Shown piece after piece: positions 1-10,082 of a DNA stretch of 64,000 bases (positions within the stretch are counted from its first letter, which is position 1; the number at the start of each line of letters is the position of its first letter). This DNA is from Azospirillum lipoferum. Lineage in GTDB: Bacteria > Pseudomonadota > Alphaproteobacteria > Azospirillales > Azospirillaceae. The position numbers were made by a program, and so were the translations under genes. The notes under the pieces are model-generated. The model did not search any database. It was given only the letters and a program-made list of their open reading frames with translations, and had not been told where the DNA came from. The stretch covers positions 372,001 to 436,000 of the forward strand of contig NZ_JALJXJ010000005.1 of NCBI RefSeq assembly GCF_024170005.1, in the 5' to 3' direction.

Positions 1-3000
1 AGCCGCATCCTCGCCCTGCCGGTCCCCCACCGCGACCTGTGGTGCCGCGGCCTTGCGGAGGCGGTGGGCGACGGCGGCGCGCTGATGACCGCGCTGATCC
101 CCAACCTCGCGCTGCTGATCGGCGAACAGCCGGCGGTCCCGCCGCTGCCGCCGCAGGAGGCGCAGAACCGCTTCGACCTGCTGTTCCGCCGCGTGCTCCA
201 GCTCTTCGCCCGCGCCGACCATCCGCTGGTGCTGTTCCTCGACGATCTGCAATGGCTGGACCGGGCGACGCTGGACCTGCTGAACCGGCTGGTCGCCGAC
301 GGCGGCATCGGCCATCTGCTGCTGGTCGGTGCCTATCGCAGCGACGAGGTGGGGCCGGACCACCCGCTGGCCGCCCTGATGGAGCGGATCCGGGGCTCCG
401 CATCCGGGCAGGCCGGTGCGGACATCGATTGCCGGGAGATCACGCTGGGGCCGCTGCCGTCCGGCGATCTGCGCCGGATGGTCGCCGACAGCCTGGACCG
501 CAAGCCGGACGAGGTGGCGGCCCTGGCCGCCCTGCTGGAGGAGCGGACCGGCGGCAACGCCTTCTTCGCCGTGCAGCTTCTGACCGCGCTGGAACGGTCC
601 GGCCGGCTGTGGTTCGACCGCGAGGCGAAGCGCTGGGACTGGGATCTGGCGGCGGTGGAGACGGCGCGGTCGGGCGACAGCATCGCCACGCTGATGACCG
701 AACGGCTGGGCCGCTTTCCGGCGCGGGCGCGCGACCTGCTGGCCCGCCTCGCCGCCCTTGGCGCCAGCGCTCCCCTCGCCACCCTGGCGCTGGCCGCCGG
801 CCTGACCGAGGCGGAGACGGAGCGCGACCTGGAGCCGGTTCTGGCCGAAGGGCTGATCCTGCGCACCGACGGCGGCTACCGTTTCCTGCATGACCGGGTG
901 CAGGAGGGCGCCTATGCCCTGGTGCCGGCGGAGGAGCGCGGGAGGCTGCACCTCGACATCGCCCGCGCCCTGCACCGTGGACTCAAAGCCGATCTGTCGG
1001 GCGAGCGGCTGTTCGCGCTGGTCGGCCAGTATGACCGCTGCCTGTCGCTGATCCAGGAGGGGCGCGAGCGGGAGGAGGTGGCGACGCTCCACCTCGCCGC
1101 CGGCCATCAGGCCAAGGCGGCGAGCGCCCACGGATCGGCGCTCGCCTATGCGCTGGGCGGTCTGCGCCTGCTGGAAGGCGGCCGGTGGGAGCGGCGGCAC
1201 CGGCTGGCCTTCGCGCTGGAGCATCTCCAGGCCGAATGCGAATTCCTCAGCGGCGACCTGAAACGGGCGGAGCTGCGGCTTCTCGGGCTGGTCGGACGCG
1301 CCGAATGTCCGACCGACCGCGCCGCTATCACCGCCCTGCTGGTCACCGTCTACACCGCCATCGACCGCAGCGACCGGGCCATCGACGCCTGCCTCGCCTA
1401 TCTGCGCGGCGCCGGCGTCGACTGGCCGGCCCATCCGCCGGCGGCCCTGGCGCAGGAGGAATATGCACGGCTGCGCGCGGCCATCGGCGACCGGCCGATC
1501 AACTCGCTGGCGGCGCTGTCCGCGGTGAGCGATCCCGACAGCCGGGCGACGCTGGACGTGCTGGCCGCCGCGCTGCCGCCGGCCTTCTTCAGCGACCGCA
1601 ACCTCGTCTGCCTGATCCTCTGCCGGATGGCGAACCTGACGCTCCAGCATGGACGCAGCGATGCCTCCGCCCTCGGCTTCGCCTATCTTGGCATGATGGC
1701 CGGCCCCTATTTCGGCGATTACGCGGCCGGCTACGCGTTCGGCCGGCTCGGCTACGATCTGGCGGAGCGGCAGGGGCGGACCCGCTACCGGGCGCGGGTG
1801 CTGATGACCTTCGCCTATCATGTCGTGCCCTGGACCCGCGACATCCGCAGCGAACGCCCCCTGCTCCTGCGGGCGTTCGAGGAGGCGCGGGAGGCCGGCG
1901 ACGTCACCTATGGCGGCTTCACCAGCGTGACGCTGGTCACCAGCATGCTGGCGTCGGGCGATCCGCTGGCGACGGTACAGCGCACGGCGGAGGCACGGCT
2001 CGCCTATGTGCGGCAGGTGAAGTTCGGGCTGTGCGCCGACATCCTGACGACGCAGCTGCAACTGCTGCGCGCCCTGCGCGGACGGACCGACGATCTCGGC
2101 TCCTTCGACGGGCACGGCTTCGGCAATGCCGCCTTCGAGGCGCGGCTGCTGGCCAATCCCAGCCTGGACATCGCCACCTGCTGGCACTGGATCCGCACGC
2201 TCCAGCTCCGCTGCATCGCCGGCCAGATGGCGGCGGCGGTCGAGGCGGCCGAGCGGGCCGAGGGGCTGCTGTGGACCACATCGGGCCATTGGGAGATGGC
2301 GGAGTTCCATTTCCATGCCGCCCTGGCACGCGCGGGCGCAATGGATGGAGCGGAACCGGAGGAGCGCGCCCGGCATGCCGTGGCGCTGTCCCGCCATCTT
2401 GCCCAGCTGCGCGAATGGGCCGGACACAGCGCCGACAGCTTCGACGCCCGCCTTGCCCTGGTGGAGGCGGAGGCAGCACGCACCGATGGACGGACCGGGG
2501 ATGCGATGCGCGGCTATGACCGCGCCGTTTTGGCCGCGCGCCGCACCGCTTTGCCGCATGTGGAGGCGCTGGCCCATGAATGTGCCGCCGGCCTCTACCG
2601 CCGCATGGGCATCCCGACGCTGGAACTGGCCTGTATCCGTGAGGCGGCCGACCGCTATCGAGTCTGGGGGGCGACGGCCAAGGTCCGGCAGCTGGCCCGC
2701 CGTTACCCGTCGCTGGCGGTGGAGTCGGGCGAGGCGGTGATGCCGGAAGCGCCGCGCGGCTTCGACGGCGTCGATCTGGCCTCCCTCCTTGAGACGCTGC
2801 GCACCGTCTCCGATCAGGCGGGCGTGGAGCAGCTGACCACCACCCTGCTGACCTTGGTGCTGGAACATGCCGGCGCCAGCCGCGGCCTGCTGATCCTCGC
2901 CCGCGGCGAACGCCTGCGGGTCGAGGCGGAGGCGACCACCGGCCTCTACGGCGTGTCGGTCCGTCTGGTGCAGGAGGATGCCGACCGTTTCCCGCTGCCC

Positions 3001-3894
3001 CACTCCATCATCCATGGCGCCATCCGCGACCAGGAGGCGGTGATCGTCGACGACACCCGCGCCGCCGGCCCGCTGTCGGCCGACCCCTATTTCCAGGAGA
3101 CGGAGGCGCGCTCCATCCTCTGCCTGCCGCTGGTCCGCCGCCGCCGCGTCGTCGGGCTGCTGCATCTGGAGAACGCGCTGGCGACCTACGCCTTCACCCC
3201 GCAGCGCGTCAATGTGCTGACCCTGCTCGGCGCCCAGGCGGCGGCCTCGCTGGAGACGGCGACGCTGGAGGAGAAGGACGCGCTGCTGAAGGAGATCCAC
3301 CACCGGGTGAAGAACAACCTGCAACTGGTCACCAGCCTGCTGAACCTCCAGTCGCGCCGGATCGAGGACGAGGCGGTGGCCGCCCTGTTCGCCGACAGCC
3401 GCGACCGCGTGCGGTCGATGGCGCTGGTGCATGAAAGCCTCTATCGCCTGGGCAACTTCGCCTGGGTGCCGATGCGCGAACATCTGGAATCGGTCTGCGC
3501 CCATCTGCTGCGCGCCTATTCCCGCCATGCCGGGGCGGTGCGGCTGGAAACCGAGATGGACGATCTGAAGCTGGACCTCGACCGCGCGGTTCCCTGCGGG
3601 CTGATCGTCAACGAACTGGTCTCCAACGCGCTGAAGCACGCCTTCCCGGCCGGACGGGGCGGGGTGCTGCGGGTCGTCCTCACCACCGACGGGCAGGATT
3701 GCCGGCTATCCGTCCGGGACGACGGCGTGGGCTTGCCCGGCGGGTACGATCCCGATAGGATGGACACCGTAGGTTTCCAGCTTGTGTCGGATTTGAGCAG
3801 TCAGTTGCACGGAACTTTGAAGTACAGCTTCAACACAGGCGCGGAATTCATCGTCACCTTTCCTTTGAAGGGGCGTAATCGGGGAAGTGAATGA
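1..3894 (+). CDS. ATPase-GAF-HisKA_2 sensor kinase, 5' end missing
   Basis: The reading frame is open from base 1, so the true start lies upstream; the first in-window candidate start (GTG at 64) is probably internal. A Walker B-like LFLDDLQWLD sits near residue 78 counted from base 1, marking the end of an AAA/NACHT-type ATPase whose Walker A is outside the window. A long helical, TPR-like middle follows, then a GAF domain at about 935-1080 and a HisKA_2 histidine kinase with EIHHRVKNNLQ near 1098, an N box (NELVSNALKHAF) and a G1 box (RDDGVGLP). Large proteins of this family often begin with a Ser/Thr kinase domain, but none is visible here. The stop overlaps the next gene as ATGA, suggesting an operon. 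It probably senses a small ligand through GAF and phosphorylates a partner regulator. Confidence 0.85.
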   Translation, partial: SRILALPVPHRDLWCRGLAEAVGDGGALMTALIPNLALLIGEQPAVPPLPPQEAQNRFDLLFRRVLQLFARADHPLVLFLDDLQWLDRATLDLLNRLVADGGIGHLLLVGAYRSDEVGPDHPLAALMERIRGSASGQAGADIDCREITLGPLPSGDLRRMVADSLDRKPDEVAALAALLEERTGGNAFFAVQLLTALERSGRLWFDREAKRWDWDLAAVETARSGDSIATLMTERLGRFPARARDLLARLAALGASAPLATLALAAGLTEAETERDLEPVLAEGLILRTDGGYRFLHDRVQEGAYALVPAEERGRLHLDIARALHRGLKADLSGERLFALVGQYDRCLSLIQEGREREEVATLHLAAGHQAKAASAHGSALAYALGGLRLLEGGRWERRHRLAFALEHLQAECEFLSGDLKRAELRLLGLVGRAECPTDRAAITALLVTVYTAIDRSDRAIDACLAYLRGAGVDWPAHPPAALAQEEYARLRAAIGDRPINSLAALSAVSDPDSRATLDVLAAALPPAFFSDRNLVCLILCRMANLTLQHGRSDASALGFAYLGMMAGPYFGDYAAGYAFGRLGYDLAERQGRTRYRARVLMTFAYHVVPWTRDIRSERPLLLRAFEEAREAGDVTYGGFTSVTLVTSMLASGDPLATVQRTAEARLAYVRQVKFGLCADILTTQLQLLRALRGRTDDLGSFDGHGFGNAAFEARLLANPSLDIATCWHWIRTLQLRCIAGQMAAAVEAAERAEGLLWTTSGHWEMAEFHFHAALARAGAMDGAEPEERARHAVALSRHLAQLREWAGHSADSFDARLALVEAEAARTDGRTGDAMRGYDRAVLAARRTALPHVEALAHECAAGLYRRMGIPTLELACIREAADRYRVWGATAKVRQLARRYPSLAVESGEAVMPEAPRGFDGVDLASLLETLRTVSDQAGVEQLTTTLLTLVLEHAGASRGLLILARGERLRVEAEATTGLYGVSVRLVQEDADRFPLPHSIIHGAIRDQEAVIVDDTRAAGPLSADPYFQETEARSILCLPLVRRRRVVGLLHLENALATYAFTPQRVNVLTLLGAQAAASLETATLEEKDALLKEIHHRVKNNLQLVTSLLNLQSRRIEDEAVAALFADSRDRVRSMALVHESLYRLGNFAWVPMREHLESVCAHLLRAYSRHAGAVRLETEMDDLKLDLDRAVPCGLIVNELVSNALKHAFPAGRGGVLRVVLTTDGQDCRLSVRDDGVGLPGGYDPDRMDTVGFQLVSDLSSQLHGTLKYSFNTGAEFIVTFPLKGRNRGSE

Positions 3895-5402
3895 TCGCGG
3901 CACGCATCCTGATCGTCGAAGACGACCGCATCGTTGCGCGCGATATTCAGCATCAACTTTCCCGCATGGGGCATGTGGTGGTCGGCATGTCGGCCAGCGG
4001 CGAGGATGCCGTCCGGCTGGCGTGCAGCCAGCAGCCCGATCTGGTCCTGATGGACATCCGCCTGGAAGGGGAGATGGACGGGATCGAGGCGGCACGCCGG
4101 ATCCGCGATGCCCAGCGCATCCCCATCGTTTTCCTGACCGCCTACGCCAATGACGAGGTGGTGCAGCGCGCCAGCCTGACGGAGCCCTTCGGCTATCTGC
4201 TGAAGCCCTTCGAAGAGCCGCAGATGCGCACGGTGATCCAGATGGCGCTGTACAAGCATGCCAGCGACACCCGGCTGCGCCTCAGCGAGCGGCGCTATGC
4301 CGCCACCCTGGCCAGCATCCGCGATGGCGTCATCCTGTGCAACCGCGACGGCCGGGTCGATTTCATGAACCGGGCGGCGGAGACGATGACCGGCTGGACC
4401 GCCGCAGAGGCCGCCGGCCAGCCGCTGTCCGCCGTCTTCGTCGCGGTGGACGAGGAAACGCAGGAACCGCTGGAGGATTTCTCCGCCGTCGTCCTGCGCA
4501 GCGGCGAGTTCGCTCCGCCGGAACGGCAGTCCCGGCTGCTGCCCCGCGGCGGGGAGGAGCCGGCTGGAATCGTCGTCGAGGAACGCTGTTCCGCCATCAT
4601 CGACGACCGCGGCGATCTGGTCGGCTCGATCCTGGTGTTCCGCGACCTGACCCAGCGCCGCCGGATCGCCGAGGCGCTGCGGACCGCCCAGGCCGACCTC
4701 GCCCATATCGGCCGGCTGACCATGATGGGCGAACTGGCCGCGGCGGTCGCGCATGAGGTCAACCAGCCGCTGATGGCGATCGTCACCAACGCCGGCACCT
4801 GCCTCCAGCACCTGTCGCAGCCGCAGCCCGACCTCGACAGGACGCGTGTGGTGGTGGAACGGATCGTGCGCGACGCCCAGCGGGCCGGCGACGTGGTGCG
4901 CAGCATCCGCGCGCTGGCCCGCCGGACCCCGGTCGATCCCGGCTGGGTCGATATCAGCGCGTTGATCGCCGACACGCTGGAGCTTGTGCGGGCGGAACTG
5001 CGCCGCGCCCGCGTCACGGTGGAGACCGACCTGCGGGCCGAACCGCCCTGGGTCCATGGCGACCGGGTGCAGTTGCAGCAGCTGGTGCTCAATCTGGTGA
5101 TGAACGCCATCGAGGCGATGTCCGCCGACGATTTGCCCGAACGACGCCTGCGCATCGTCACCGGCAGTGATGCAGGACTGATCCGCGTCCGGGTGGAGGA
5201 CAGCGGGCCGGGCATCGCCGATGCCGATGTCGACGACATCTTCCGCGCCTTGTACACCACCAAGCCGGACGGGCTGGGCATGGGGCTGTCGATCAGCCGG
5301 TCGATCGTGGAACTGCATGGCGGACGGCTGACCGCGACACCCGGTGCCGCCGGCGGAAGTGTCTTCGAAGTCGTGCTGCCCGTGTCGCCCGGAGGGAAAT
5401 GA
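3891..5402 (+). CDS. REC-PAS-histidine kinase (FixL-like transmitter)
   Basis: 503 residues. A receiver domain comes first (residues about 5-120; acidic pocket EDD, phospho-Asp in LMDIRLEG, Lys in LLKPFEE), then a PAS domain (about 130-255), then a HisKA/HATPase_c transmitter. The phospho-His is in AHEVNQPL near residue 287, the N box is NLVMNAIEAM, and the G boxes are EDSGPGIAD and DGLGMGLSIS. The transmitter resembles FixL, but the PAS domain shows no obvious haem-ligand signature. A receiver in front of a kinase suits a phosphorelay in which the upstream HisKA_2 kinase charges this REC domain. It overlaps its neighbours by 4 nt on both sides, so the three genes are probably translationally coupled. 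Confidence 0.87.
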   Translation: MIAARILIVEDDRIVARDIQHQLSRMGHVVVGMSASGEDAVRLACSQQPDLVLMDIRLEGEMDGIEAARRIRDAQRIPIVFLTAYANDEVVQRASLTEPFGYLLKPFEEPQMRTVIQMALYKHASDTRLRLSERRYAATLASIRDGVILCNRDGRVDFMNRAAETMTGWTAAEAAGQPLSAVFVAVDEETQEPLEDFSAVVLRSGEFAPPERQSRLLPRGGEEPAGIVVEERCSAIIDDRGDLVGSILVFRDLTQRRRIAEALRTAQADLAHIGRLTMMGELAAAVAHEVNQPLMAIVTNAGTCLQHLSQPQPDLDRTRVVVERIVRDAQRAGDVVRSIRALARRTPVDPGWVDISALIADTLELVRAELRRARVTVETDLRAEPPWVHGDRVQLQQLVLNLVMNAIEAMSADDLPERRLRIVTGSDAGLIRVRVEDSGPGIADADVDDIFRALYTTKPDGLGMGLSISRSIVELHGGRLTATPGAAGGSVFEVVLPVSPGGK

Positions 5403-6046
5403 TGGCGAGGAAGCCGGAAACCGTGGTGGCGCTTGAAACCGTCGTCATCATCGACGACGACGAAGCCGTTCGCGAAGCGCTGGAAGGGCTGCTCGACTCC
5501 GTCGGCTTGCAGGTGAAGAGCTACGGCTCGGTGCAGCAGTATGTCGACCAGAGTCCAGCGATCGACGTCGGCTGCATGGTGCTGGACGTGCGGCTGCCGG
5601 GGCGCAGCGGCCTGGATTTCCAGGCGGAGCTTGCGCGTTCCGGCAACTGTCTGCCGGTGATCTTCATCAGCGGCCATGCCGACGTGCCGATGTCGGTCCG
5701 CGCCATGAAGGCGGGGGCGTTCGAGTTCCTGACCAAGCCGGTGCATCACCAGGAACTGCTCGACGCCATCCACGCCGCCATCGCCGCCCATGGCGAACGC
5801 CGCAGCCAGGAACGCGGGCTGACCACCCAGCGCGCCCGTTTCGACACGCTGACCGCACGCGAACGCGAGATCACGATGATGGTGGTGTCCGGCCTGCGCA
5901 ACAAGCAGATCGCCGACGATCTCGGCCTCAGCGAGGCGACGGTGAAGCTGCACCGCGGTCAGGCCATGCGCAAGATGGAGGCCCGTTCCGTCGTGGAACT
6001 GGTGCGCATCGTCGACAGCCTGACGGCAACGGGCCGGACACCGTAG
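5399..6046 (+). CDS. FixJ-family response regulator
   Basis: 215 residues: an N-terminal receiver (IIDDDEAVREAL; phospho-Asp in VLDVRLPGRSG; Lys in FLTKPVHHQE) and a C-terminal LuxR-type helix-turn-helix (LTAREREITMMVVSGLRNKQ onward). This is the usual length and layout for FixJ/TodT/StyR regulators. The start overlaps the stop of the upstream kinase (ATGATG, so ATG at 5399 or 5402). It is the only DNA-binding output in this operon and is probably phosphorylated by the FixL-like kinase just upstream. Target genes cannot be told from the window. Confidence 0.9.
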   Translation: MMARKPETVVALETVVIIDDDEAVREALEGLLDSVGLQVKSYGSVQQYVDQSPAIDVGCMVLDVRLPGRSGLDFQAELARSGNCLPVIFISGHADVPMSVRAMKAGAFEFLTKPVHHQELLDAIHAAIAAHGERRSQERGLTTQRARFDTLTAREREITMMVVSGLRNKQIADDLGLSEATVKLHRGQAMRKMEARSVVELVRIVDSLTATGRTP

Positions 6047-6416
6047 GGGCTGGGGTTGGGGCGGGGCCGGACTTTCCATCGTCGCCTTACCCCGTTCAAG
6101 TCATATTACCTATTTCATAGATTTGTTGTGACCGATCGTCGCGGCGTCGCCGGGTGATGGAATCATCCCCGGCTGCCGCCTCTGCCGGCAATGATATTGA
6201 TCTGCGGCGTCGACTGTCGAACGAAGCTTTCCGATCGATTGTTGTTCTTCAATCAATCCGTATGACTGAGACAAATACCGGAAATCGATTCAGGGATTTT
6301 GTCTAACTTTTCCTTAACTCTTCTCACGTTTTCCCTGTCTGAGATGTTTGCCCTAAGGGCTGGTGCTCAAGAAAAAGAACAAGGCGCCGACGGCAGGATA
6401 AAATCGGGGGTTGGGT
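6047..6416. other. 370-bp intergenic region upstream of chemoreceptor
   Basis: No credible gene. The region is much more AT-rich than its surroundings, especially 6100-6340, and so probably carries the promoter of the chemoreceptor gene. I found no convincing sigma-54 or sigma-28 match and no strong hairpin. Confidence 0.5.
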
Positions 6417-8093
6417 ATGACGATCAAGGCTCTGTCACTTGCGGGAAAGACTGTGGCGCTCTGTGGAGGCGGTCTCCTATTGCTTGCCTTTGCCACATTC
6501 GGTGTCAATGAATTTTTGCTGACCGGCTACGCCGACCGCGTGGCGATTGAGCGGCAGGAAACCAACATGCGCGTCGCCTGGGACGTGCTGAACCAGTATG
6601 GGCAGGCGTTCGAAGCCCGCGACGGCACGCTGTTCGCCGGCGATCGCGCCCTGAACGACTTCTTCGAGCCGGTGGACCGGGTCAAGCGGCTGGTCGGCGG
6701 CACCGCGACCCTGTTCATGGGCGACCGCCGCGTCGCCACCAATGTGCTGAAGCCGGACGGCAGCCGTGCCGTCGGCACGACCCTGGCGAAGGGGCCGGTC
6801 TACGACGCGGTGCTGGGCCGCGGCGTGCCCTATCGCGGGCAGGCCGACATTCTCGGCACGCCCTTCTACACTGCCTATGATCCGATCAAGGCGCCGGACG
6901 GCCGCGTCGTCGGCATCCTTTATGTCGGCATCCCGAAGGCGGAGTTCTTCGCGGCGATCCGCGACACCCAGGCGATGATCGTGGTGATCAGCGCCGTGGT
7001 GACCCTGCTGGTCGCGGCCGGCTGCCTGCTGCTGGCGCGGCGCATGTTCCGGCCGCTGTCCGGCATCCGCGCCGCGATGGAGGAACTGGCGCGCGGCAAC
7101 CTGTCGGTCGCCATCCCGGCGCTGGGCCGCAGGGACGAGATCGGCGGCATGGCGAAGGCGCTCGGCGTCTTCAAGGACAACGCGCTGGAGGTCGCCCAGC
7201 TGCACGAGGCCCAGGCGGCGGAGCGCGCCCGCTCGGTGCAGGAACGCCGTGCGGCGATGGAGGAGGTGGCGCAGTCCTTCGAAGGCTCGCTGCTCGGCGT
7301 CGTCGGCGTGCTGAGCGCCACCACCACGCAGTTGCAGGCGAATGCCCAGCGCCTGCACGACATCGCCGAGACCGGCAGCATCCGCGCCCACACCGTCAGC
7401 AGCGCCGCCGGCGAGGCGAGCGACGATGTCCGCACCGTCGCCGGTGCGGCGGAGGAACTGAGCAGCTCGATCGGCGAGGTCGGCCGTCAGGTGGAGGAGT
7501 CCGCCCGCATGGTCCGCAGCGCGGTGGAGGAGGTGACCCGCACCAACCACACCATGGACGGGCTGGCCGCCGCCGCCGGCAAGATCGGCGAGGTGGTGAC
7601 CCTGATCCAGTCCATCGCCGGCCAGACCAACCTTCTGGCGCTGAACGCCACCATCGAAGCGGCCAGGGCGGGAGAGGCCGGCAAGGGCTTCGCCGTCGTC
7701 GCCGGCGAGGTGAAGACGCTGGCCAACCAGACCGCCCGCGCCACCGACGACATCGCCCGGCAGGTGGCGGAAATCCAGGCGGTGACCGGCCGTGCGGTGG
7801 AGGCGATCGGGGGGATCGGCCGCACCGTGCTGTCGGTCAGTGAGCTTGTCGGCCGCATCGCAATCTCCGCCGACCACCAGAGCGCCACCACCGCCGACAT
7901 CGCCCAGTCGGTCCAGCGCGCCGCCGACCGCACGACCGAGGTTACCCACAACATCGAAGAGGTCTCGCACTCCGCGCATGAGACCGGGGTGATGGCGTCG
8001 GAGGTCCGCGCCGCCGCCGCCGACCTGGGCCGGCAGGCGCTGTCCCTGCGCGATCAGGCGGAAGAGTTTCTCCGCCATGTGCGGGCGGCCTGA
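6417..8093 (+). CDS. methyl-accepting chemotaxis protein (cache-HAMP-MA)
   Basis: 558 residues from ATG 6417; an in-frame TTG at 6411 is a less likely start. A first membrane helix (about 8-28) leads into a periplasmic single-cache domain (about 35-180; [16 protein letters not shown] and [13 protein letters not shown] are typical of the sCache_3 group). A second membrane helix follows at about 186-208, then HAMP, then the cytoplasmic signalling domain with its hairpin tip ([20 protein letters not shown]) near 398. There is no obvious C-terminal CheR/CheB pentapeptide. The protein is an inner-membrane chemoreceptor that signals through CheA/CheW; sCache_3 domains often bind small carboxylates, but its ligand is unknown. 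The gene stands alone, convergent with the next one. Confidence 0.93.
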   Translation: MTIKALSLAGKTVALCGGGLLLLAFATFGVNEFLLTGYADRVAIERQETNMRVAWDVLNQYGQAFEARDGTLFAGDRALNDFFEPVDRVKRLVGGTATLFMGDRRVATNVLKPDGSRAVGTTLAKGPVYDAVLGRGVPYRGQADILGTPFYTAYDPIKAPDGRVVGILYVGIPKAEFFAAIRDTQAMIVVISAVVTLLVAAGCLLLARRMFRPLSGIRAAMEELARGNLSVAIPALGRRDEIGGMAKALGVFKDNALEVAQLHEAQAAERARSVQERRAAMEEVAQSFEGSLLGVVGVLSATTTQLQANAQRLHDIAETGSIRAHTVSSAAGEASDDVRTVAGAAEELSSSIGEVGRQVEESARMVRSAVEEVTRTNHTMDGLAAAAGKIGEVVTLIQSIAGQTNLLALNATIEAARAGEAGKGFAVVAGEVKTLANQTARATDDIARQVAEIQAVTGRAVEAIGGIGRTVLSVSELVGRIAISADHQSATTADIAQSVQRAADRTTEVTHNIEEVSHSAHETGVMASEVRAAAADLGRQALSLRDQAEEFLRHVRAA

Positions 8094-8116
8094 GGGAGGA
8101 ACTGAATGCCTTCACG

Positions 8117-8554
8117 TCATTTGAAGGCCAGCAGGATGACCCCGGCGGCGATCAGCACGACGCCGAGCCAGTTCGGCCCTGACAGCGTCTCGCCCAGGAA
8201 CAGGACGCCGAACAGGGCGACCAGCACGACGCTGAGCTTGTCGACCGGCGCCACCTGCGAGGCTGGACCCAGCTTCAGCGCGCGGAAATAGCACAGCCAC
8301 GACGCCCCGGTGGCGAGGCCGGACAGGATAAGGAACAGCCATGTCCGGCCCGACACCGCTGACGGCGACAGCGATTGGCCCGACGCGACGACGATCCCGA
8401 CCAGCATCACGAAGATGACGGCGGTCCGGATCAGCGTCGCCATGTCGGAACTGACGCCCTCGACGCCGACCTTGGCGAAGATGGCGGTCAGTGCCGCGAA
8501 ACAGGCCGACAACAGCGCCCACAGCATCCAGGTTGGGAACAGGCCGTCGGTCAT
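8117..8554 (-). CDS. small EamA/DMT-type membrane protein
   Basis: 145 residues with one EamA repeat of about five hydrophobic helices (for example TWLFLILSGLATGASWLCYF). Canonical EamA exporters have two such repeats and about 300 residues, so this is a half-size form that probably works as a dimer. The conserved end, GETLSGPNWLGVVLIAAGVI, is typical. Substrate unknown. It is convergent with the chemoreceptor (24-nt gap) and read in the same direction as the lipoprotein gene upstream. Confidence 0.8.
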   Translation of the reverse strand: MTDGLFPTWMLWALLSACFAALTAIFAKVGVEGVSSDMATLIRTAVIFVMLVGIVVASGQSLSPSAVSGRTWLFLILSGLATGASWLCYFRALKLGPASQVAPVDKLSVVLVALFGVLFLGETLSGPNWLGVVLIAAGVILLAFK

Positions 8555-8572
8555 TCTCTCGGGTCCTCCGGT

Positions 8573-9241
8573 TCAGTCATCCCAGGGCTTCGGATCGGGC
8601 CGGGTGTCGGGCGGCAGCAGATCGTTGGTGTCCCAGCTCAGCATCAGCAGAAGAACCCATTCCGCCCGGTTGGAGAAGCCGTATTGCGGCCCGCTGGACG
8701 AGACCAGCGAGCCGGAGTTCTTGTCGTAGGCGGTGGCGGCGAGCTTGGCAACGCCCTGGGTCAGCTCCTTCTTGAACAGCGGGATCTCCGGCGTGGAGGA
8801 GGTGCCGCTGACCGGCAGCGGAATGTCGATGCTGGGAATGCCGAGCAGCGAGCTTTCGCTGTCCACCGACAGGGCGCCGACCCGCAGTTCCACGATGGTG
8901 GCCGCCTTGTCGCGGTTTTCGGCCATGGCGGCCCCGTGGCGCAGCAGGGCGTCGCGCACGGCGGAGACGGCGTATTTGGTGTCGTAGCCCTCGACCCCGG
9001 CGGCATCGACATAGACGCTGCCCTGCACCGCCATCCGGCCGGCCAGACGTTCCGCCGCCTGATCGGCTGCGGTGGAAATCAGCAGCTGTTCGGTGGCGGA
9101 GCGGGCCGGGGTGGTGACGTGGGAGGTGGAGCAGCCGGCCAGTCCAAATCCCGCCGCGGCCAGTAAAAGCGGGATCCGGGCACGGTGAATCCGGCGCGAT
9201 ATGCCGCCGGTCCTCAATCCTGGTATATGAGAATATTTCAT
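8573..9241 (-). CDS. conserved hypothetical lipoprotein
   Basis: 222 residues starting at ATG 9241 (MKYSHIPG). A basic leader and a hydrophobic stretch end in a lipobox, LAGC, so it is probably a lipid-anchored envelope protein. The longer frame up to 9334 would bury the signal peptide, so I chose the inner start. The mature part has no motif I can assign to a function; it may belong to the DUF6655 group, from memory. The C-terminus is Asp/Pro rich (RPDPKPWDD). It lies 18 nt from the DMT gene downstream and may share its transcript. Confidence 0.7.
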   Translation of the reverse strand: MKYSHIPGLRTGGISRRIHRARIPLLLAAAGFGLAGCSTSHVTTPARSATEQLLISTAADQAAERLAGRMAVQGSVYVDAAGVEGYDTKYAVSAVRDALLRHGAAMAENRDKAATIVELRVGALSVDSESSLLGIPSIDIPLPVSGTSSTPEIPLFKKELTQGVAKLAATAYDKNSGSLVSSSGPQYGFSNRAEWVLLLMLSWDTNDLLPPDTRPDPKPWDD

Positions 9242-9418
9242 CCGCCTGACGAACATTGTTCCTTTTCCAGACACCGTCACGACGGAAAGCCGCGTCGGGC
9301 GGCTAATCCAGACCGATGGAGGGCGACCGGTCAACGGCGCAGATGTTCAGGTCCGTCGCGGGGGCGGTACCGTGCCACCTCGATTTTGCGGCCTGATTTT
9401 GTGGCCCGGCTTTGCGTT

Positions 9419-9982
9419 TCAGCGAATCGTCAGCCGATCGACCCGCTCCGGATCGGGGGTGCCGTTTGCCCGCAGAAACACCGCCTCGCCCGATGCCGGG
9501 AAGATGCCGGTCAGGGCGGTGACGGTGACCTGATGGGTGACCAGCACGACCGGCTTGCCGTCCTGCGGCAGGTCGGCCAGGAACTGGCGCAGTGCGGTGA
9601 TCGATTCCTTTTCCTTCTCCGGCTGGCCGAAGAAGGAGTTGAGGGCCGGCATCTCCTTCACCGGGCCGAGGTCCAGCAGGCGGGCGGTGTCGAGGCAGCG
9701 GCACCATTGGCTGGACAGCACGCGCGCCTGATCGATGCCGAACTGCCGCAGCCGCTCGCCGATCCGCGCCGCCTGGGCACGGCCATCGCCGTCGAGATTG
9801 CGCTGGGTGGCGCAGTCGCCCAGCCTGAAGCCGGCCGGATCCCCGGTGCCGGGCGCCTCGGCATGGCGCATCAGCACGACGAGCCCGGCCGTCTCCAGAG
9901 CCGCGGCGGGAAACGCGCAGACCAGGGTGGCAATCAGCGCGGCGGAAAGAGCCGTCAGGGTGCGGCGGCGCGGGATGGGCAT
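9419..9982 (-). CDS. histidine phosphatase family protein (SixA-like), exported
   Basis: The phosphohistidine phosphatase core is present: the catalytic motif LMRHAEAPG follows a signal peptide (LTALSAALIATLVCAFPAAA), with a downstream Arg in LSSQWCRCLDTA and a second catalytic His in VLVTHQ. Two ATGs lie at 9988 and 9982. The GGAG at 9989-9992 abuts the first and is 6 nt from the second, so 9982 is the better start. At about 187 residues it matches the short SixA-like branch of the superfamily. Probably periplasmic; substrate unknown. Confidence 0.82.
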   Translation of the reverse strand: MPIPRRRTLTALSAALIATLVCAFPAAALETAGLVVLMRHAEAPGTGDPAGFRLGDCATQRNLDGDGRAQAARIGERLRQFGIDQARVLSSQWCRCLDTARLLDLGPVKEMPALNSFFGQPEKEKESITALRQFLADLPQDGKPVVLVTHQVTVTALTGIFPASGEAVFLRANGTPDPERVDRLTIR

Positions 9983-10082
9983 CGGCATCTCCGTTGGGGG
10001 CACTGTGCCCCCTGGGCGGAACCTCAACACCCAATCCCCTGTGGTTGTTGCCAGCAGGATGCCGCCTCCCTCAGTCACCGGC

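Noticed and set aside
39..893. Long frame of 284 codons in another frame over the first kinase gene
   Set aside because: Rich in Arg, Ala, Gly and Pro with no domain; a typical GC-rich shadow of the kinase frame.
4295..6079. 594-codon minus-strand frame over the kinase and FixJ-type genes
   Set aside because: Low-complexity, no recognisable domain, and antisense to two clearly conserved proteins.
6477..8078. 533-codon minus-strand frame opposite the chemoreceptor
   Set aside because: Composition is the antisense of an Ala/Glu-rich coiled coil; no motif or ribosome site.
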